From positions 1-41,593 of the forward strand of contig JAITLJ010000153.1 of NCBI GenBank assembly GCA_031277925.1: a stretch of 41,593 nucleotides of DNA. The letters run 5' to 3'. The stretch's first letter is position 1; every line of letters starts with the position of its first letter. The translations under genes were made by a program, and so were the position numbers. This stretch comes from Prevotellaceae bacterium (GTDB lineage Bacteria; Bacteroidota; Bacteroidia; Bacteroidales; UBA932). The notes under the pieces are model-generated. The model was not told the origin of the DNA. It saw nothing but the letters and a program-made list of their open reading frames with translations, and searched no databases. Shown here one piece after another: positions 36,147 to 41,593 of this stretch.

Positions 36147-37340
36147 TTATTTTGCCGTTTCGTTCACTTTTTTGCGTATCCAAAATACATTTATCAGGCA
36201 TATTATAAATAAAATAGCAAAGCCTGCAGTAAAAGTAAATATTATGCTTGAAGCGATTTTTGCATTGTCGAACAAAATAGAAATCTTTTCTATATACAAA
36301 TTTCTAAAAATCAATACAACAGCAAATGCAAGTAAAAATATAAATACGGTAAGCGATAAACTCAATATTTGATAAGGTTTTGCAATAACAGTGTGCGAAT
36401 ATCCAAGCAAAATAAGATTTTCTATTTTTTCTTTGTTCTTGTAAATCAGTAAACTTATGCTCAATAACATTAGCGATATTGCCAACAATGTAATTATTAA
36501 TCCAATTATCAAAACCGTAATAATTACCAAACGCATAAAATATGCGGCTTTGCCTGTATTTCCTCTGTAGTCGGCTATTTCGTAATTTTTTTCGCCAAAA
36601 TATTTGGCAATCAGCGGATCGCCTGGATTGTAGGTTTCAACAAGGATACGCGATGGTTTTGTTGTGTTTTCGCTTCCAAATTCCGCATTTGCCCATTTCA
36701 AAAATGATTCGGGCGCCAGTATTGTATTCAATTTATCGGAAAAACCGGCGATATGAGCATCAAAATTTTTGGTTTTGCCGTTTCCGTAAATTGTTACGGT
36801 TAATTTTATTTTTTCCACAAGATTTTCCGAAACTTGCGGCAATCCCTGCGATTGAGCAAATCCAAAATTATAAAGCGTAAGATATGTTCGCGGAATGATT
36901 ATCGGAATATAATTATGTTCGCTGCTCCAAGTCCAGTCTTCGCTTTGCACATCAATAAAATCATCGGGAACAGATTCAAAAAACATTTCAGTATAAAATC
37001 GTCCGAAAGTTGATGATGAAACAGTTGCGCGAATACCGAATTTGCTTGATGTAAAAAATCCTGTTTTTTTCACAAAAGCTTGCTTTTGTATGTCGTCAAT
37101 TTCTTTTTCGCTAAATACTGTTGACGACAGCGAAAGCGTGGACAATGCCGAAATTTTTTTGTTTATTACTAAAAAATCGGGATTTAAAAAACTGTCGTTT
37201 GAACTGTAAAGCGGCTTGGTGTCGGCGTAAAACTGAATGCCAAATAAAATTATTGAAAGTCCTGCAAAGCCTGCAAAAACGTAACCGGCAAGTTGAGGAA
37301 CGCTCAAATTTTTCTTTAATAATTTCCACATCAACATCAT
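36147..37340 (-). CDS. ABC transporter permease (FtsX/MacB-like)
   Basis: 397 aa; N-terminal TM, large periplasmic region, three C-terminal TMs; 4-bp overlap with the ATPase gene. Confidence 0.75.
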   Translation of the reverse strand: MMLMWKLLKKNLSVPQLAGYVFAGFAGLSIILFGIQFYADTKPLYSSNDSFLNPDFLVINKKISALSTLSLSSTVFSEKEIDDIQKQAFVKKTGFFTSSKFGIRATVSSSTFGRFYTEMFFESVPDDFIDVQSEDWTWSSEHNYIPIIIPRTYLTLYNFGFAQSQGLPQVSENLVEKIKLTVTIYGNGKTKNFDAHIAGFSDKLNTILAPESFLKWANAEFGSENTTKPSRILVETYNPGDPLIAKYFGEKNYEIADYRGNTGKAAYFMRLVIITVLIIGLIITLLAISLMLLSISLLIYKNKEKIENLILLGYSHTVIAKPYQILSLSLTVFIFLLAFAVVLIFRNLYIEKISILFDNAKIASSIIFTFTAGFAILFIICLINVFWIRKKVNETAK

Positions 37341-37981
37341 AGCAATATTTTATAATTATATTTGAATTTATAAGGTTCGCCGAGCGATGCAACCAGTAAT
37401 GCTGCGTTTTGATTTTTTACTTCATCGGCAATAAGATTGCAGGCTATTGAATAATTTGCTTCGTCGAGATGGCTGAATGCTTCGTCAAGCAACAGGAAAT
37501 CAAAAGGTTGACAGAGCGAACGAATTATGGCAACTCTTTGTTTCTGTCCGAACGAAAGCAGCGATAAGGGCGTATTTATTTTTGCCGTAATATCCATTTG
37601 TTCAAACATTTCTACAATTTGTTTTTTCGTTTTATAATTTGTTAAACGATTTTTTATTTCTACATTTTCAATTGCCGTAAGTTCCGAAAACAAACGAAAA
37701 CCCTGAAAAACAAGGCTTATATGTTTGCTGCGCAATTCTCTTTTTTGAACGGCTTTAAATCTTTTGGCATTTTTTTCGTCAAATAAGATTTCGCCCGAAT
37801 AGTCGTTACGGCGGCAATAGATAAAATCGAACAATGATGATTTTCCTTTACCTGACTCGGAAAAAATCAGATATGCCTTTCCTTTTTCAAAGCAAATATT
37901 TTTAAGCCAAATTTCCGAGCCTGAAACTTCAGACTCGGAAAATATATTGGGCTTTACTGTATTTAATTTTATTGTTTTCAC
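37337..37981 (-). CDS. ABC transporter ATP-binding protein
   Basis: 214 aa; Walker A-like SESGKGKSSL, signature LSFGQKQRVAI, Walker B FLLLDEAFSHLD. Confidence 0.88.
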   Translation of the reverse strand: MKTIKLNTVKPNIFSESEVSGSEIWLKNICFEKGKAYLIFSESGKGKSSLFDFIYCRRNDYSGEILFDEKNAKRFKAVQKRELRSKHISLVFQGFRLFSELTAIENVEIKNRLTNYKTKKQIVEMFEQMDITAKINTPLSLLSFGQKQRVAIIRSLCQPFDFLLLDEAFSHLDEANYSIACNLIADEVKNQNAALLVASLGEPYKFKYNYKILL

Positions 37982-37989
37982 ATTTTTTG

Positions 37990-39615
37990 TTACAATTTAT
38001 CTATAATTAAATTTTCGGCTACTAATTCATCAAATATTTTTAAAAGAATTTTTGAAGCGTAATCATTATCCGTGAATTTCAATTTAAATTCAAAACCATT
38101 TGTATTTATTGTACTTACATTAATTGATTTTAATTTTTCGAGCAAAGGCAAAATCGTTTTTCCTTCCGCCGTCATTCCTAACAATAATTTCAATACTGGT
38201 ATGTCAAGGTTAAGATAAAAATAGCCTGAAGCATCTTTAAGTTCTTTGCCAAAATCTTTTGCAGATGTTATATTTGAACTGTAACCCTTATCAAGGAATT
38301 TTGCCATTAGCGTTGTGTTTGCTGTCAGATATGCAGTATTTTTGTTTACGGCAAAATAAAGAATCATATTTTGTATGTGAAACGAGTAATAACCATCCGA
38401 ATTTTTTGCAAAACCCAAACTTTCAATCAAATCAATTATTTCATTTTCTTTCCCTTCAACAATACCTGTTGCTACTGCAAATTCGGGTATTAAATTTTCA
38501 AGTCCTAACATGCTTCCGATAAAATCGCCGGTTAGACATTCGAGCACAGAAGTTATTTTTGTATCGTACTGTTCTATAAGCATTTTCAGTATCAAATTAT
38601 AATTTGGCATATAGCCTGTATATTGGTCAATAACAACTTCTTCTTCATCTATTACATTTCCATATTCATCAAGTGTTTCAACCTTTGCGGTTGTTGTTTC
38701 TTCCGTTCGATCTGTTTCGAGAGATTTTTTGTAATAGTTGTAAATATCAAGCGGTTTCAGTGCAAATTTCACAGCCAGCAAACTTTGTTCGGGAAAATAA
38801 TTGTACAAATCATTATTAAAATCTGATTTATAGAATTTTCCGAATAATTCGTTTGCTTTTTCGGCAGGTAGCATTTTCCCTGTTGCAACCAGTTCGCCTT
38901 TTTCCGAATTAAGACTTGCCGATATTAACATGTCTTTGTATAAATCAAAATTTGACATTGTCATTTGATCTAATTGATAATATGGATTGTATTTCAAAAT
39001 ATCAATTATGAAATTATATTCCATATATAAATGTGCATCATTTTTGTCGGAATATTCGCTTTTGAACAGTTCTTTTGCCAAAATACTTTTTGATTCATCT
39101 TTGTTGAATATATCTATACCGTTTTCGACAGCGTTAACCGATATTACCGCAATTTCGTCATTCCACTGTATTGTAGCTCCATCCGGCAAATTGATTTGCC
39201 TGTCGTCTATTTCGGTTGTTAACTTGTTCTCTTTCAATAGATTTTCAAATTTTTTCAAATTATCTATCTTAATTGTGATACCGAAATATAAATCCGAATC
39301 ATTTATAGATGCATAAATAAAAATATTATCGAGATTCAGCCCCGAACTGCGCGTGTCGTTCAAAAACTCTTTTACAATTTTTGCTTCGTTATCCGGTGCG
39401 TTTTCAATTTCTTCCAATATAAGCGGATAAAACTTGTATTGTTCCATGTTGTTTAATCCTGCCTTTTCAACAATTTGTTTGGCATTGATTGATAGTACAA
39501 TTGCTGCATTTTCGGGAACAGCAACGAGATGAGGAAACGAGGCGCTTTTTTTCGAGCAACCGACAAGAATTATGCTGCACAGCATAATAATAATTGTAAA
39601 TTTAATTGTTTTCAT
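37990..39615 (-). CDS. DUF4836-like lipoprotein
   Basis: 541 aa; lipobox SIILVGCSKK; HLVAVPENAAIVLSINAKQIVEKAGL typical of the family. Confidence 0.75.
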   Translation of the reverse strand: MKTIKFTIIIMLCSIILVGCSKKSASFPHLVAVPENAAIVLSINAKQIVEKAGLNNMEQYKFYPLILEEIENAPDNEAKIVKEFLNDTRSSGLNLDNIFIYASINDSDLYFGITIKIDNLKKFENLLKENKLTTEIDDRQINLPDGATIQWNDEIAVISVNAVENGIDIFNKDESKSILAKELFKSEYSDKNDAHLYMEYNFIIDILKYNPYYQLDQMTMSNFDLYKDMLISASLNSEKGELVATGKMLPAEKANELFGKFYKSDFNNDLYNYFPEQSLLAVKFALKPLDIYNYYKKSLETDRTEETTTAKVETLDEYGNVIDEEEVVIDQYTGYMPNYNLILKMLIEQYDTKITSVLECLTGDFIGSMLGLENLIPEFAVATGIVEGKENEIIDLIESLGFAKNSDGYYSFHIQNMILYFAVNKNTAYLTANTTLMAKFLDKGYSSNITSAKDFGKELKDASGYFYLNLDIPVLKLLLGMTAEGKTILPLLEKLKSINVSTINTNGFEFKLKFTDNDYASKILLKIFDELVAENLIIDKL

Positions 39616-39662
39616 TTTTTTATTTATTATAATGTTATTTTATTAATTAATCTATGTTTTAT

Positions 39663-40931
39663 TTAAAAAATTCTTTCAAATCCTGTATATTTTTGCAACA
39701 GTTTGGGAATTAATATTCCGTGTTCTGTTTGATTGTTTTCGAGCAGCGCTGCAACGATTCGTGGCAATGCCAGTGCGCTTCCGTTAAGAGTATGCGCCAA
39801 TTGTGTTTTTTTATTTTCGTCGCGGTAACGTAATTTCAAACGACTTGCCTGAAACGATTCAAAATTTGAAACCGAACTTACTTCAAGCCAGCGTTTTTGA
39901 GCCTGCGAATAGACTTCAAAATCGTAAGTAAGCGCTGATGTAAAACTCATATCGCCGCCGCAAAGGCGAATAATTCTGTAAGGCAATTCTAATTGTTTAA
40001 TAATGTTTTCAACATGGTTTACCATTCTGTCCAATGCATCGTACGAATTGTCGGGCAACGAAAGTTCTACTATTTCAACCTTATCGAATTGATGCAGTCG
40101 GTTCAGTCCGCGAACATCTTTTCCGTACGAACCTGCCTCGCGACGAAAACACGGAGTATAGGCAGTCATTTTAATGGGAAAATCAGATTTATTCAAAATC
40201 ATATCTCTGTAAATGTTTGTTACAGGAACTTCGGCAGTCGGAATAAGATAAAAATTGTCGAGTTCGGCGTGATACATTTGTCCTTCTTTGTCGGGCAAAT
40301 TACCGGTACAAAAACCTGATTCTTCGTTAACTACAATTGGCGGTTCAATTTCAAGATAGCCAGCAGCAGTATTTATGTCAAGAAACATCGAAATCAAAGA
40401 TCGCTGCAAGCGCGCCCCTTTTCCTTTATATACAGGAAATCCTGCTCCTGTCAGTTTTACGCCAAGTTCAAAATCGATAATATCGTATTTTTTTGCAAGT
40501 TCCCAGTGAGGCAAAGCCTTATTCATTTCGATAATTGTGCCGCCGCATCGTACTTCTACATTGTCATCTGAAGTTTTGCCTGCAGGAACTGAAACATGAG
40601 GAATATTTGGCAACAAAATTATTTTTTCGGAAAGAAGTTTTTCTACTTCGATTTGTTCGTCCTGCATTTTCTTTGAAATCTCTTTAAGTTCAATGCTTTG
40701 CTGTTTTGCCACATCGGCTTCTGTTTGTTTGCCCTGTTTAAATAATATTCCTGTCTCCTTTGCTATTTTATTTTGTTCTGCAAGATTTGCATCTAATTTT
40801 GTTTGAATTGCCTTTCTGTCATCGTCAAGTTTTAATATTTCTTCGATAATATTTTTGGCATCAAATCCTTTAACGTTTAGTCGTTCGATAATATATGACG
40901 GATTATCCCGTAATTGCTTTATAGTTAACAT
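39663..40931 (-). CDS. serS: Serine--tRNA ligase
   Basis: 422 aa; MLTIKQLRDNPSYIIERL, TAEVPVTNIYRDMIL, PCFRREAGSYGKDVRGLNRLHQFDKVE, NGSALALPRI. Confidence 0.97.
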   Translation of the reverse strand: MLTIKQLRDNPSYIIERLNVKGFDAKNIIEEILKLDDDRKAIQTKLDANLAEQNKIAKETGILFKQGKQTEADVAKQQSIELKEISKKMQDEQIEVEKLLSEKIILLPNIPHVSVPAGKTSDDNVEVRCGGTIIEMNKALPHWELAKKYDIIDFELGVKLTGAGFPVYKGKGARLQRSLISMFLDINTAAGYLEIEPPIVVNEESGFCTGNLPDKEGQMYHAELDNFYLIPTAEVPVTNIYRDMILNKSDFPIKMTAYTPCFRREAGSYGKDVRGLNRLHQFDKVEIVELSLPDNSYDALDRMVNHVENIIKQLELPYRIIRLCGGDMSFTSALTYDFEVYSQAQKRWLEVSSVSNFESFQASRLKLRYRDENKKTQLAHTLNGSALALPRIVAALLENNQTEHGILIPKLLQKYTGFERIF

Positions 40932-41157
40932 TTAGTTTATTATTAAAAAAATGATTTAAAAATCGCGCAAATATACTAAACAAATAATATATAATGATAA
41001 TATAACTCAAAAAAATATTGTTTTTTGCAAAGTTTGATATAATTGTCCATCAACGACTGTAAAAATTGACAGTTTGCGGATAGTTAAATTTAATTTTAGC
41101 CACAAAAGAACACATTTAATCAGTAAATGCAATGTTATACTGAAAGGAAATTGAAAA

Positions 41158-41253
41158 TAAGACCCAAACTATATAAAAACAGACGAAACCATAATGATAT
41201 TTTGCTGATATTCAATTTACATAAATTGTAGTTTGATGGAGTTTTGAGTATAA
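41158..41253. repeat. Element B copy 3 (uninterrupted)
   Basis: taagacccaaactatataaaaacagac...ataatgatattttgctgatattcaatttacataaattgtagtttgatggagttttgagtataa. Confidence 0.75.
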
Positions 41254-41384
41254 AAATGTATTTTTTCTATAAATTTTGTCGAACTTTTTTATTCGGTTGT
41301 GTCTAATCTGATAATTTCATACTACTTTCCTCTGTAAAAAACTTTTTGCATTTGTCTGCGCTTGGAAATTGCAGAATTTTCATG

Positions 41385-41392
41385 TAGTTTTG
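41385..41392 (+). promoter_or_regulatory. Candidate promoter of the vsr-like gene
   Basis: TAGTTTTG (TAnnTTTG), with cTTGG at ~41361-41365 about 19-20 bp upstream; ATG 20 bp downstream. Confidence 0.5.
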
Positions 41393-41411
41393 CAGCGCAA
41401 AATATTACTGA

Positions 41412-41593
41412 ATGGATATTTGGGACAAAAATAAACGGTCGGAATGTATGTCAAAAATTCGGTCAAAGGATACAAAACCCGAATTGGCATTGCGTAAAGC
41501 CCTTTTTGCAAAGGGCTTTCGGTATCGTGTGAATGTTCCAAACCTGCCCGGAAAGCCCGATATTGTTCTGCCGAAATACAAAACGGTTATTTT
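41412..41593 (+). CDS. vsr: Very short patch repair (Vsr) endonuclease, N-terminal part, truncated by the window edge
   Basis: MDIWDKNKRSECMSKIRSKDTKPELALRKALFAKGFRYRVNVPNLPGKPDIVLPKYKTVIF...; the RSxxMSxIRxKDTKPE and LPGKPDIV motifs are characteristic. Confidence 0.88.
   Translation, partial: MDIWDKNKRSECMSKIRSKDTKPELALRKALFAKGFRYRVNVPNLPGKPDIVLPKYKTVI

Noticed and set aside
1-41593. tRNA, rRNA, prophage, integron or toxin-antitoxin genes
   Set aside because: None could be recognised by eye. No tRNA-like cloverleaf was spotted in the intergenic gaps, although this is not a substitute for tRNAscan/Infernal.

Overview
AT-rich chromosomal window from a Bacteroidota (Bacteroidales-like) genome. 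It opens with the dcw cluster (mraY partial, murD, ftsW, murG, murC, ftsQ, ftsA, ftsZ). After that come mostly housekeeping and envelope genes: a TPR lipoprotein, a PlsC-like acyltransferase, glyA, an alpha/beta hydrolase, a YitT-family protein, DUF2007 and DUF5009-like proteins, an S46 dipeptidyl-peptidase, deoC, glnS, a DUF4293-like protein, a TamL/BamA-like outer-membrane protein, an ABC transporter with a lipoprotein, and serS. One secretion locus stands out: a PD40 protein, a 1966-aa amidase/beta-propeller protein with a T9SS type-B (CHU_C) C-terminus, and PorP/SprF. The window ends inside a vsr-like endonuclease gene. The least-explained material is intergenic. (i) A ~230-265 bp non-coding interspersed element with terminal inverted repeats ('element A') occurs in three copies plus a split fourth. 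(ii) A ~95 bp terminal-inverted-repeat element ('element B') occurs in three copies, one of which is interrupted by element A, giving internal empty-site/occupied-site evidence of mobility. (iii) A ~690 bp composite bounded by near-perfect 25-bp inverted repeats carries 85-bp direct repeats and a 42-bp VNTR, and appears nested in an A-like copy. FtsW also carries an unusual internal duplication. All assignments come from reading the sequence; no database search was run.
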